64,000 bases of DNA, taken from assembly GCF_963678635.1 (NCBI RefSeq), contig NC_087063.1:11628368-11692367 (forward strand), read 5' to 3'. This DNA is from Symsagittifera roscoffensis (lineage: Eukaryota > Xenacoelomorpha > Acoela > Convolutidae). Shown one piece after another: positions 1 to 10,401 of this stretch. The position numbers were made by a program, and so were the translations under genes. The notes below the pieces were generated by a model. It searched no databases. It was not told the origin of the DNA and worked only from the letters and a program-made list of their open reading frames with translations. How positions within the stretch are numbered: position 1 is the first letter of the stretch; each line of letters starts with the position of its first letter.

Positions 1-54
1 CGACGATTTGTTCACAATGGGTAATTTGTTCGTTATGCCTAGTTTCATTGCATT

Positions 55-1112
55 CCCGCACCGGAATTCCATGGATAATAATTGATTATAATCGAAAATT
101 GTTGTCTAAAATGTTTTCATTATAACCCATTATTGTTACAAATTCAAACCACGAAATCGATTATATTGTCATTACAAACGATTTTTTTTCCGTAAAAACC
201 CAATCCAATAAAATCCATTAAAATGGATTAAACTCCATTTAAAATCTGTTATAATTGATTATAACGGATTGTTTTTTTCCTTTTTTTTGCAAAATCATTT
301 GCCAAACTTGAAAAATTTCTGCGTTAGTCACGGCCTACTCGCAATCTAAACCTACTCAAAAAAAACCCTTCCCTGACTTTGCCGCGATCCGCGTTTGTCC
401 ACCCCCTAGTTACTGTTTACCCCCCAGTTTAATTACCATTGAACGCGAACGGGGGAGGGGGATTACTCAGTGTGAACAACACCTATTTACCCCCATTCTC
501 CATTTAACCCCCCCCCCCCCCCCCCCAGGTAAAACTTTGTTCCACCTTCTCCTCCATTTTTTTTTACCCCACCCACTTTCAGTAAAGGGGGTTAAACTAT
601 GATAAGAGGGCTAAGCTGAGGAGGGGTAGGATGAGTGGGGCGAGGGGCGGGGGTAAACTGACGAGAAGTAAACTCTGGGAGGAGGTAAGCTGGGGAAGGG
701 GTTGTTTAAAGAGGCGATGAAGATTATGTAAAATAGAAAAATTAGAAAAAACTCAAATAAATAAAATCTTCTGTGAAAAAAAGTTTGAGAAATGTATTGT
801 GGAAATCAGGACACGAAACAGGAAATCAAATGAGATAAAATTCATTATTTCTTCTCAAAAACTACATTTAATCAATTATAATCGATTATAATCTATTATA
901 ATAGATTATACTGATTAAAAATGTAATATGATTAGTCCATTTTCAATGGATTATAATCGGTATAACCGATTATAATGGATTCTATTGATGTAAAAAACAC
1001 TAGGATTATAATCCATTTTTGATGAATCATAATCGATTATTTTGTAATTTTATAGATACTGACTATAAAATGACAATATAATCGATTATGATCCATGGAA
1101 CTCCAGTACGGT
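55..1112. mobile_element. CCCGCA-ended inverted-repeat element, copy 1
   Basis: A non-coding element with terminal inverted repeats. The left end starts CCCGCACCGGAATTCCATGG and the right end reads as its complement (CCATGGAACTCCAGTACGGT), with a few mismatches. Both ends run into runs of TAATCGATTA-like palindromes. A TT dinucleotide lies directly outside each end (53-54 and 1113-1114), as expected of a 2-bp target duplication. The core (about 350-710) is C-rich and then G-rich, including a poly-C run near 508-527. No transposase is seen, so this is a non-autonomous (MITE-like) element of unknown superfamily. Three more copies occur at 1335, 35933 and 41071. Confidence 0.75.
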
Positions 1113-1334
1113 TTATGATAACGCTTAAAAAAAGCTCTTTTCAAAAATGGGCTCTTTTCCACTCCCAAACTCCTACCCTCCTAGAAAACAAAAAAAACAC
1201 CTACATCCTTGCCTACACAGTTAATAATTCGCAGTTAGAAGTATCCTTGGTTAATTACGCTTGTGATTTTAATTGGAGAGTTATTTCACATGCCTAGGGC
1301 TTACATTCTCTGTCCACAAAAGGTTAAACTACAG

Positions 1335-2314
1335 CCCGCATCCAAGTTTAGGCGTAAATAATCGATTATAACGGATTATTATGATGATTTTTTGACAATT
1401 ATAATCGATTATAATTACCAAAATTAGGTCTTTAAGGGATTTATAATTGATTATAATCGTGATATTTTCCAAGAGATTATAATCTTTTATAATCGATTAT
1501 AATTGATTATAATTGATTATAGCTCTTACTAAAAACCCTTAAAATCAATTATAATCAATTATAATCGATTAGAACCTCTTAATTTGCCAAAATTTTTCTT
1601 TTTTCGAATTATATTTTATGGGTTATTATTTTTGTGTCAATAAGAAAATCTCTAAAAGAGAGATCTCTTGAACACTTTGGTTCATCTGAACACAAAGTTT
1701 TTCCACGAAACAAAAGTTTCATAGAGATCCTTTCATATGAGTGGAAAGGTTCTCGCGGTAGATGAAAAATAAATTTTCCGAATCAATCATGAAACTAAAT
1801 CAATTTGCTGATGTTTTGGTGTTCAAAAAAGCTTAAAATATGCATCGCAAAACAACTCTATTGGGGAAGAAATGAAAAAAAAACTTATAAAGTTGAATTA
1901 ATTGGAAAAATTTAAAAATATTTTTTCATTTTTCATTGGAACCAACGTCCACAAAAAGCATAAAATATAAACATTTTAGATGCAACTTCGAAGACAAAAA
2001 TGGATAAACAAAAGGGATTATAATCGATTATAATCGATTATAAGGGATTTTTGTGCAAAACTAATGAAATAGAAATTTGAATAAAAAAATGGATTATAAT
2101 CAATTATAATCGATTATAAATGTGTCAAAAAATAGACGAATAAATAATCGATTATAATCGATTATAATGGATTGTAATTAATTATATTTTGATTTTAAAA
2201 AGAGAGATTTTAATTGATTATTAATTGATTAAAATCGATTATTTCGCAATTTTAGTGAGACTGGTACTAAAATCGTAATATAATCGATTATTAACGCTTG
2301 GAACTGGATGCGGG
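1335..2314. mobile_element. CCCGCA-ended inverted-repeat element, copy 2
   Basis: The left end CCCGCATCCAAGTTTAGGCG and the right end CGCTTGGAACTGGATGCGGG are imperfect inverted repeats, both followed inward by AATAATCGATTATA. The flanks are AG on both sides (1333-1334 and 2315-2316), a possible 2-bp target duplication. The interior is AT-rich with many ATAATCGATTATAAT blocks. It lacks the C-rich core of copies 1 and 4 and has no coding capacity. It lies 222 bp from copy 1. Confidence 0.72.
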
Positions 2315-2554
2315 AGGTAGGTGGCGTCCTATATGACGAAAGGCGGAATGAACAAAAATTGTTTTTTTTAAAATTAATTTGAGTATTCAGAAATCTGAAA
2401 AATGGGCGGAGAATGGGCCGCCGAAAAAACAAAACAACTCCTCTGGGGGGTTTTGATTCTTTTAGTGATTGCATCATTCAACTTGAGGTTTTGAAAGAGC
2501 ATTTTAGGTTCATTTTATCTTCCTATGGGAGAACTTTTTGGGTGAAATTTTTTT

Positions 2555-3065
2555 TTATTCTAGAAAACTTGATTTTAACAGAACACTTTGAATTATATGG
2601 GTTACGAATCCAGAATCGATATAATCCCGACCTTCGTATTTGGTGTGTCTGGCTTCCATTTGCAGCTGCTTCCGGTTCTTGTAGCCGCGTTGCAGTTTCA
2701 TTGGGATGAAATCAAATTTCCTCCTCAAGCCTGCCATATCTTCCTGTTGATTGATGTTCGAGATGCCTGTTGTTGCTGTGAGCTCGGATTGTTACTGTTG
2801 TTTTCCCGAGGTGGTTTTTCTCTGAAGCCGTTGTTTTTGGCTTAAGCGTTTTCCTTTGTAAATTTCACCGTGGCTTCTGCTGTGTCCTTTTACTTGAATC
2901 CGATCATTATTGTTTTTTGGCACATAAAGGATGTTTTCTTTGTTTGTGAGAAGTCTTTTATCGTTTCCGATGTGTTCATCTTCATATTGGTGTCATCGCG
3001 TATCGGTGGTGAGAAGACTACAGTTTATTGCTGTTCTCCCGTAGCCGGGATTGGAGTTGATTCTA
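2555..3065 (-). pseudogene. Possible decayed reading frame of unknown family
   Basis: Read on the minus strand, one frame runs from about 3010 to 2555 with a single in-frame TAA. It encodes a basic, hydrophilic, Gln/Asn/Lys/Arg-rich polypeptide (for example MAGLRRKFDF and RGYKNRKQLQ). A second frame over 3065-2850 is also fairly open. Base composition is less AT-skewed than in the flanks. I do not recognise the family; a decayed retroelement ORF1 or Gag is one possibility. A chance open stretch cannot be excluded. Confidence 0.22.
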
Positions 3066-4020
3066 CCAATTGAGCCTATTCTTAATCAAAACACTGATCT
3101 GGTTTCTCTATGCTGATCTCTGGCCCCTATTTAAGGTTCTTAAGGTGTTTTTCCATAATCGATTGCTTCCATGTCTTTTTTATTCCATGAGTTCGCGCCA
3201 AACTCACAAAAAAAATTTCTTGATGTCGGCAATTCATTATTTCTGAGATTGTTTCTGAGATTGTTTCTGTTGAGCAGTGTGGTTTCTAAATGTCTTTGTT
3301 TCTTTTATTTATTGATACTATGGATTTTTATTTTTCGTAAGCTCAAGAGAAATTGTTTGTAAAACAATTCTTAAATCAAAATGCTTAAAAAAGCGGAATC
3401 AATATGAAATTTTTATTTGTTTTTATGTAAACAAATTTCTTGTCTTTTTTTTAGTGTACTCAAGACATAGAAAATTGCTTCTTAGAGAATATTTTAGGCG
3501 CGTTCAATATAAACTTCTTTTCGTAACTGTATTTCATTAACACCTAAAATATCCTTTTAGTTGATATTTAGGTCTACTCTTTATATTTCGAAAAATCCTG
3601 CGTATAGTGATGATCTGAATACTTAAATGTTATTTATAAGGAAAGATATAAATGATATATCAAAATCAATTATCAATTTGGTCGAACTAAAAAAAAGGTC
3701 GACAAAATTTACGATTTTGTTTTTGAAAATCCACCCACCCCTCGAGAAAAGTTTAGAATTGGGGTTTTCTTTAACCTATTGTACTTTTAAGATGGTCGAG
3801 TTAATTTCATAGGGTCATCAAGGCAGCCATTTACTTTCTACTGAAAAACTGCAAAAATTGTGCGCTGTTTCCACCCACAGTCTTAAGAGCCAGATTTTAA
3901 TTTGAACTTGCTTAGTTTTCTCTTGTTTTTTTTGTTGTTGCTTGACTCCTTATAATTAAATAATTTGCTTTGTTTTTCGTAAAATCACTTGATTGATTCT
4001 AGCTCAATCCTTTTATACTT
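3066..4020. other. Non-coding, no gene recognised
   Basis: AT-rich sequence with short unconvincing open frames on both strands. The one recognisable item is a diverged repeat at about 3660-3745, annotated separately. No splice-consistent exon, RNA gene or terminal repeat was seen. Confidence 0.5.
3660..3745 (-). repeat. Dispersed repeat shared with 40.6 kb
   Basis: Read on the minus strand this contains CTCGAGGGGTGGGTGGATTT, then GTCGACC, then a GTTCGACCA-like block. The same order (CTCGAGG, GGGCGGG, TTTTCAAA, GTCGAC, GTCGACCA) occurs on the plus strand at about 40594-40665, just inside a CAGGGGGTGGATCTAGGATT terminus. The two are diverged copies of one dispersed repeat in opposite orientation, probably a non-autonomous DNA transposon. 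Confidence 0.4.
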
Positions 4021-4195
4021 TGTATGGCGTGTGGGGGGATGATTTTCACAAAAAAAAATCATACTTCAGAAAAAAATATATATATTTTTTACATTTAATT
4101 TTTTAATGTTATTACTGCTCCATGAAACCTTAAAGGCAGTCGGAACATTCAGGGTACGAGTTTCAGGCTTCGCCATGATACGAGTAGTCTTGTTT
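4021..4195 (+). repeat. Direct repeat, copy A (pair with 4679-4853)
   Basis: Contains ATGGCGTGTGGGGGGATGAT, TGTTATTACTGCTCCAT and GTCGGAACATTCAGGG in the same order as the stretch 658 bp downstream. The copies differ by substitutions and small indels. Function and family are unknown. Confidence 0.6.
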
Positions 4196-4678
4196 AAGCT
4201 TTCTATCTGGAACAGGACAACACTTCTCAATTTCATATTTATACAGGCCACTTGCAAAAAGCAACTGGACTCAAGTTTAATTTTCTCGTTTTAACGGCAT
4301 TTGTAAAATCAGCTGATCTGATTTTTGTTCCGACTTTCGATACGACAGTAACGGAATACTTGTGCTCTAGGTGGGTTTTTTTTTTCTTCAGACAAACTTC
4401 GACTTTTTAATTTTGACGGAATTTTTTTATATCATTCGAAAGGTATTGTTGTCATGAGCTCAAATTTGAAAAGATATTTCACCTCTGATTAATTTTCGTA
4501 AAGTTACGGGGGTTTAAAGATTGCAATTTTGGCCAATTTGGGACAATTAACGCGCGATATATTTGGCGCTATTAACGCGTAAGCGGAGAGTTAATCCGTC
4601 TTAGAAATCGTTCCAAATTGGTTGAAAGAAGCTTATTTGCCATAATTGATTCGTTACAAGGAGTGAAACTTACATTTT

Positions 4679-4853
4679 TGTACTTTAAATGGCGTGTGGG
4701 GGAATGATTTTCATAAAAAATTTCAAATTTTAGAAAAAAAAATATTTTCATTTTGTTTTATTACATTTATTTTTTAAATGTTATTACTGCTCCATAAACT
4801 TTTAAAGGCTGTCGGAACATTCAGGGCTTCGCACTGATACGAGCAGTCTTGTT
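4679..4853 (+). repeat. Direct repeat, copy B (pair with 4021-4195)
   Basis: Second copy of the 175-bp repeat (ATGGCGTGTGGGGGAATGAT, TGTTATTACTGCTCCAT, GTCGGAACATTCAGGG). The 480 bp between the copies, and the 580 bp from here to the LTR at 5437, hold no gene that I can support. Confidence 0.6.
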
Positions 4854-5436
4854 ATCTTTTGAGTTACTGTGACAAAACTGAGCTTGACACTCTGAACTCA
4901 AAAATTTGAAAAATAAACTTATATCAACAAATTCTAGCACTATGACCAGCTGGCACAATGTAAATCCTGTGCATAAAAAAGATCCGGGATTTTGTAGTTT
5001 CTTTTGAAACTTGCCATTTGAAACACCTACTGGTGACTAAAACTCAATTTGCACTTCATCACAAAAACAGGATGATGACCCCTCATGTTGGAAGAAGTTT
5101 CAGACAAAGCTTTGCGGAAAAAACATACACCTCTTTGAAAAGCTTCAAAAACAAATAGTTTGAACACATTTTTCAAACTATTGACAGTTGACAAATTGTT
5201 TTTGATTTTCTCGAGTTGCATTCATTTTTTTTCTGTTTAAAAAATTGTTTCATATTGCTTTGAACAAACTGTAACTCCTTTGTGCCTTTAGATTTTTTTC
5301 GCTCCCAAGCTTTGCTAAAACTTCTAATATAACAACAATTTTCATGCCTGCTGTTATCCGTACGGACATTATAGTAAAACATCCATTGATATTGATTTAG
5401 CTTAGGAGCTAGAACTACCAGTTGGTAACATATACA

Positions 5437-5685
5437 TGTTATAGACTTAGCTCACATTGATTAACATATAGAAGTCTGATGATTAAATAAGTACCTATTT
5501 ATACGTAATGACATATGTACTTGTTCTTATGAGGCACTGTCTCTCAAATGATTCGAGGTCAGTGTCAGCCAGACTTAAACATAGAGTTGAATTTAAGTTG
5601 TTATCATTTCTCGCCTAATTCTTATCTAGCGCATACGCTTCACTAGACATAGATTTTACCTCATCTAATGGATGAGGGTATAACA
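5437..5685 (+). repeat. 5' LTR
   Basis: A 249-bp LTR that begins TGTTATAG and ends GGTATAACA, giving a 7-bp inverted terminus (TGTTATA/TATAACA) and the standard TG...CA ends. Its last ~115 bp recur at 8221-8336 with about a dozen differences, which identifies it as the LTR. It is followed without a gap by TGGCGCC, a typical primer-binding-site start. Confidence 0.8.
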
Positions 5686-6632
5686 TGGCGCCGCCAGCAT
5701 TTTCGGAAAACCCGCTTAGTATTCCGCCTTTCTTGCAAAAAGCTTCAGCGGAACCACCTACTGAATGGGAATTTTAGAATCAGCAATTATTCCTGGGGAT
5801 TATTGCAAAAGACGGAATCAAATTACAAAACCTACTCGGACCACCACCACCAATTCGCAAACCACAAGAGACGGGGTAGGAACTACCAATAAATGGTGAA
5901 ACAAACGTGCAAATCAGAGATCATGAACTATGTAACCAAGAAAAGCTAGTCCAATGGGAGAATCAATGTCAACTTCTAGACAACATTGGACCCACCGTGG
6001 ACGGCGTGCCGTGGGAGGAAGCAGACATGAAGATTCGGAGTTACATTAATCTGTGCCTAGGGACTGAAGGCCAAAGGTGAATAAATAAATACTACCCTAA
6101 CTTACAGATACACGATACAACGACGAGGGATTTGTGGGGCCGCTTACAAACATTGTTTGTGAAACCCAGAAACATAACATTCGATCGTTATGAAGCCTTC
6201 ACACGAAAACAGGTAAAAACGAAAACCTTACAAGAATTTCACTGTGGGCTCACAGAACTCGTGGTTAAAGGCAATTTTAAATGCACAGCATGCAATGATG
6301 GAGGACTCGAGGCGGAAATAAGCAGAGATTTATTTACCGCAAATATGTCAAATGACGAGGTCCAAAGAGATCTGTTGGCAGAAACCAAATCGCCCGACCA
6401 GGCGTTAGATTACGCAGTGATACGCAAGAAAGGCCTCGAAAATCAAATCCACATCAGAAAGCAGGGAATTTCCGGCAACCAAAGCAGATTTACAAACAAA
6501 AAATCGGAGCCAGTCAACTTCGTAAAAAAAAAGGGCGGCTACAAACCTCAACCGCGGAGTGGACGTAGCCGAGGAGGAATGAAACCGAGAAATAACACCG
6601 ACAGGCTCTCGTTAAAGCTTGTAACAAATTAA
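5685..6632 (+). pseudogene. Gag remnant of the LTR element
   Basis: The ATG at 5685 opens a Pro-rich Gag-like N-terminus (APPAFSENP, IPPFLQK) that meets a TAG after about 30 codons and another further on. Coding resumes through 5880-6100 with further breaks. The longest intact stretch, 6132-6632 (166 residues), has a capsid-like helical region (LWGRLQTLFV near its start) and a Lys/Arg/Gly-rich C-terminus (about residues 125-160) that could bind nucleic acid. In other Ty3-type elements Gag packages the RNA. No intact CCHC knuckle is visible. Several stops and frame changes make it non-functional. Confidence 0.65.
5686..5703 (+). promoter_or_regulatory. Primer-binding site of the LTR element
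   Basis: TGGCGCCGCCAGCATTTT starts at the first base after the LTR. TGG is complementary to the CCA end of tRNAs, and TGGCGCC is the start seen in PBSs primed by tRNA-Lys-type primers. The exact tRNA cannot be decided here. The ATG at 5685-5687 overlaps the LTR/PBS junction and opens a Gag-like frame. Confidence 0.6.
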
Positions 6633-6722
6633 AGCTTGTTTCAAATGCGTCAACTGACTTTCAGCGAATCACATCGCACAGTTTCCGGCATGAGATAAGA
6701 TCTGACGAAAAGGGGTCATGTC

Positions 6723-8240
6723 GTGAAACTATGCAAGTATAGCGAGATCAACGCAATCCAAAAGAACGTTTCGGCAAAACAAGACTTACAGGACACAGAC
6801 ACGACCGCCTACGTCAATTACATCCAAGCAGGCGATATTATCCCGGGATGGGAATTGATCCATCCAGATGATACATCCACAAACTGGATACATTTTGAGC
6901 CAAAACGAGCGGATAAAATCACTGATACCGATCTCCAAGGACACCTTATACGAGTCTGCTCGGAGAAAAATAGCATAGTTTTCAATGCCGACACAGGATC
7001 TCCAACTTCTTTTGTGAATGAAAAAACAGCTAACCTCCTGGCATCCACAGTGAAATCGGCACACAAAATCAAAATGGGAGACGACGACGAAGCTAATCGA
7101 ATGGTTTGCTACAATGGATACAAAATCCCTTCACTTGGGCGATTAATCGCCCCTATAGAATGAGGAGGATGGACGATTCAAACAGCTTCCTTCATAGTGG
7201 TGGACGACAGACGAGCGAACATCCTGGGGCGCAACCTTCAACCACAAATCGGAATACAACTACACCAGGAAAGCAAACCAGTCGGTAAGTCAACACTTCA
7301 TGTTAACAATATTGACAGCTCAGACGCACAAATAGCGACATGGGTCAGAACCACGTACCCTGGACTTTGTACACGGATAAGGCGCTCAAAAAACCACATT
7401 GTTCATACTAATTTTTGAAAGAATTCAGAGCTCTGCAACAACGAGGGAGAAGTCCCATTCATATTCAAGAAGAAGTGGAAAACTAAATTCGATCGTTAAT
7501 TGATCAAGTTCATCTAGTCCGCTTGAAGAAATGCAGTGACCAACAATTCATAAGCCCTATTGTGATTACGGTGAAAAAGGACCAATCAATAAACCTTGAT
7601 GTTTTGTTAGACAACATAGCACAATCGGCTCAAGAGGGTACAAATAAACCGGTGACGACATATTTTTCTACAATAGACCTTCGCTACGCGATTAGCCAAC
7701 TACCACTTGACGAAACAACACGAACGCTGTGTAATTTTAGCATAATTCGTGACAGAGCAGCGGGAACCTACCAGTTCCAAACAGGCTTCTACGGGCTCAC
7801 CGATATGTCCACGAAGTTTCAGAAAGCTATAGATCTGACACTTAAAAACGAAAAAGACACTTTCGCATTTTTGGATGATATTCTTATCATTTCGCGCGGT
7901 ACTAAGGAAAATTAACAAAAGTTCTAAATAAGTTGGATACCGAAAACATGGCCATCTCAGTAGACAAATTTAAATTTGGCTGCAAAGAATAAGAGTGGCT
8001 GGGATTTGTTATAAATGAAGACGGCACAACCCCTATACAAAAGAAAACAGACGCAATGATAAACCTGCAACATCCAAAAACATACAAACAACTGAAACGC
8101 TTTATGGGGTCTACCCATCACTTGAACAAGTTTATCCCTAACCTGGCTCAATTATGTACTCCCTTACGACCTCTACTGTCTACAACCAACAAATTTAACT
8201 TTTTATGGAAGGAGGAAAATGACCTAAACATAGAGAGTTG
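6723..8240 (+). pseudogene. Pol remnant: aspartic protease and reverse transcriptase
   Basis: The 6723-7163 frame carries an aspartic protease active-site motif DTGSPTSFV at about residues 90-98. A second frame (7197-7418) continues the protease/linker region. The RT palm lies at 7523-7915: STIDLRYA (motif A with catalytic Asp), FQTGFYGLTDM (motif B) and FAFLDDILII (motif C, both Asp present). A TAA at 7914 breaks the frame. The thumb/connection region resumes at about 7960-8240 (LKRFMGSTHHLNKF). RNase H and integrase should follow but are deleted, the 3' LTR starting there. Protease and RT process the polyprotein and copy the RNA in active relatives; this copy cannot. Confidence 0.75.
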
Positions 8241-8336
8241 AATTTAAGTTGTTATCGTTTCTCGTCTAATTCTTACCTAGCGCATACGTTTCACTGGACA
8301 TAGATTATACCTCACCTAACGGATGAGGGTATAACA
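8221..8336 (+). repeat. Partial 3' LTR
   Basis: Matches the last ~115 bp of the 5' LTR (AGTTGAATTTAAGTTGTTAT at the start, GGATGAGGGTATAACA at the end). The first ~130 bp of the LTR are missing, so the deletion that removed RNase H and integrase ended inside this LTR. Confidence 0.75.
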
Positions 8337-9024
8337 CCTGCTTTGACTGTTTCTGCCTCTGTGACCTAGAACGTTTTGCTCTTGAAATTAGCTTTATAAC
8401 CTTATACAATAGCTTAGCCAGAAAAATTATCTTGTTATTTTTTTGAAAATCCTCATGGAAAAATCATAGATTCTCCCCTGAAAAGGTTGCTGTGTATATA
8501 GAGCAGAGGGTCTTGACCTCGTAATTAATATTTACTTTCTCCCAATACTGTTTTAAGTTTTTTTCTGCAGCAGGGAATGAAATTTATTAAATTAAGCTTG
8601 CCTCATGAGATTCATAAAGTTTGCTACGAGGCAATAGTAGTTGTTTTTAGAAAAGATTGACACAAGCTCGTCCATTTTTCGATCTCCGCTCTAAAAACGA
8701 AAAGTTAAATCCGTTTTTTCTCGGCGCTCGGAGAATTTTGCTTCTTTAATTGCATCTCGAATCACGACCAAAAGGGTTTCAATGTAGCATATCATTCAAC
8801 TCGCGATAATTATTCACTTCAGTCATCAAAGTGTCAGTTTTGCAGTTTAATCTTCTGTTTTCACTCCATGATTTTAGTTTTTTTCTGATAAAAGACGAGT
8901 TTACCCGTCTTGTATCAAAAGAGGGGCTGAGGCTTTAAGGAGCTGATCAAATTATGAAAAACGAAATAAAAACGTCTGTAAACCGTTTTTGGATAGATGT
9001 AACACAGTACTTGATTGGCAGTAT
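8337..9024. other. Non-coding, 3' flank of the lipocalin gene
   Basis: No gene recognised. TTTATT near 8585 (AATAAA on the minus strand) could be a distant poly(A) signal for the lipocalin gene. The stretch 8730-8800 (TCGAATCACGACC, TTTCAATG, ATCATTCAACTC) is a diverged copy of 13305-13370, so it is an old dispersed repeat. Confidence 0.45.
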
Positions 9025-10401
9025 TCAGTTTTGTGTCTTATAATAGTTTTTGCAATAAGTAAAGCCACCAGATTTGGCGTCTGAAAACTTCCGCATACAT
9101 TCCAAAAATAATCTTTCATTTTCCTTATTTTTCTCAGCTTCGATTCTTTTGGCCTCTACTTCCTCCTTTACATCAGGACAGTCGGCTTGGTTCACATCGG
9201 CCAGCAGAACATCGATTCCTTTTCTGATCAACTTTTCTTGTATAATTTTGAAGTCAGCTTCATTGATTATTTTGTCTCTTGACAAGACCCACGCCGATTC
9301 CATTTTCACAGGAACAGCCTCTCGGCAGAAGTAAATAACAGCAAATTTGTCGTCCAAGTAAACAACAAGTCTGTTGTTGTTTGCAATTTTCCTCAGGACC
9401 GGTTGAGGGGATGTGGAAATTTGATCGATTGTAAAAGCCCCCAATGACGTGCTTCTGATGCTCATGGGTTGTCTGCAAATGAAGGTTTCTTTCTTGTAGT
9501 CCGAGTTAGACGAAAAACTGAGAAAGGTTTCGTTCAGTTCTACGTACCAGCCTAATAAATGAAACGTCATAACCCTTGGCGTGAGGAGTTCGAAACCCTG
9601 ACTGTCCAGCCAAAGGATCTTTCCTTTGAGTTTTTAAAATTCTTTTGACATTCATTTTTGACAAACTAAGCCTAAAGTTTTTTGTTACCCCACCAAAATG
9701 TAATTAATTTGTGTGAGATTGCGTGCCGAAAAACGCAAACTTTTTTTGTTATAATTTTTTAACTTTTTTCGTTTGTTTTTTGAAATTTCGCTTCGGAAAA
9801 AAAATTGAGGAGTAAATAGATTATTTTATTCTCATAGGAGACCTCGATTCAATTTGGGAAGCGTAAAAAAGTAATTTTATTTATTTAACTTTGACAGTTT
9901 TCTGTGAAGGAGCATAATTTGTAATTTGTTAGTCTCCAGCGCTTTTGATGCTCATTATTTGATGCTCGCATACATTTTTGTCGGGCGGCTTTTTGTTTAA
10001 AAAACCGACATCCCCTTTGTGTGAAAAACTCAGGGAATGAAGAATTTATGGAGTAAAGTACTTAGAGGGCGAACACGTATGGTTTAAAAATGGCGGGTTA
10101 AAAACATATGACTGAAAAGTGGTGGGTGAAAAGGTTTGGTTTAAAAAGTGGCGTGTTTTAAAAAACGAGGACACCGCTAACCTCCTGCATCCTTTTTAAA
10201 GGCGTGATCTAGAATAGTACACCTCTCTCCCCTGGGTGATGAATATGCTCCTCTCTTCACTTCGTACCACCTGCCCCCGTAAAGCTGTTCACTTATGTGC
10301 ACTGCCGAAACCAGAGGACATCTTTGAGGTCGAGCGCTGTCATTTCTAACCACAAATAACAATAAGAGAACTGCTGAAGCTAAACCTGAAACAAGTCTCA
10401 T
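9025..10401 (-). CDS. Apolipoprotein-D-like lipocalin, two exons
   Basis: Secreted lipocalin, expected to carry small hydrophobic ligands in an eight-stranded barrel. Exon 1 (10401-10182) starts at the ATG at 10401 and encodes a signal peptide (MRLVSGLASAVLLLLFVV), then the lipocalin G-x-W signature in YGGRWYEVKR (Trp45) and Cys28/Cys61. Donor GAG|GTTAGC and acceptor AAAG|GAAAG leave a phase-1 intron of 558 bp (10181-9624), and joining restores the frame (codon GGA). Exon 2 (9623-9025) carries the later strands, an ESAWVLSRDK motif matching the third lipocalin signature, and NQADCPD, matching the ApoD C-terminal Cys. The predicted protein is 272 residues, longer than the usual ~190; the extra is a charged tail (about residues 225-272) with two Cys. 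The family is seen in the motifs, the splice sites are inferred, and the acceptor is weak in pyrimidines. Confidence 0.8.

Larger units (their letters stand above)
5437..8336 (+). mobile_element. Decayed, internally deleted Ty3/gypsy-like LTR retrotransposon
   Basis: An LTR element in the order 5' LTR, primer-binding site, Gag remnant, protease, reverse transcriptase, partial 3' LTR. RNase H, integrase and the first part of the 3' LTR are absent: the reading frame after the RT thumb region runs directly into LTR sequence at about 8221-8230. In-frame stops and frameshifts interrupt gag and pol. No matching target duplication flanks it (outside bases differ), consistent with rearrangement. The RT has the Ty3-type order of a DLRYA-like motif A, FYGL motif B and FLDD motif C. 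The copy is inactive. Confidence 0.8.

Noticed and set aside
1088-1297. 69-residue plus-strand frame
   Set aside because: It straddles the end of a CCCGCA element and non-coding sequence, with no motif.
5432-8340. Target-site duplication for the LTR element
   Set aside because: Bases outside the 5' LTR (TATACA) and after the 3' LTR (CCTG) do not match, so none is claimed.
9074-9334. Plus-strand 86-residue Ser-rich frame
   Set aside because: Antisense of lipocalin exon 2, which carries the family motifs.
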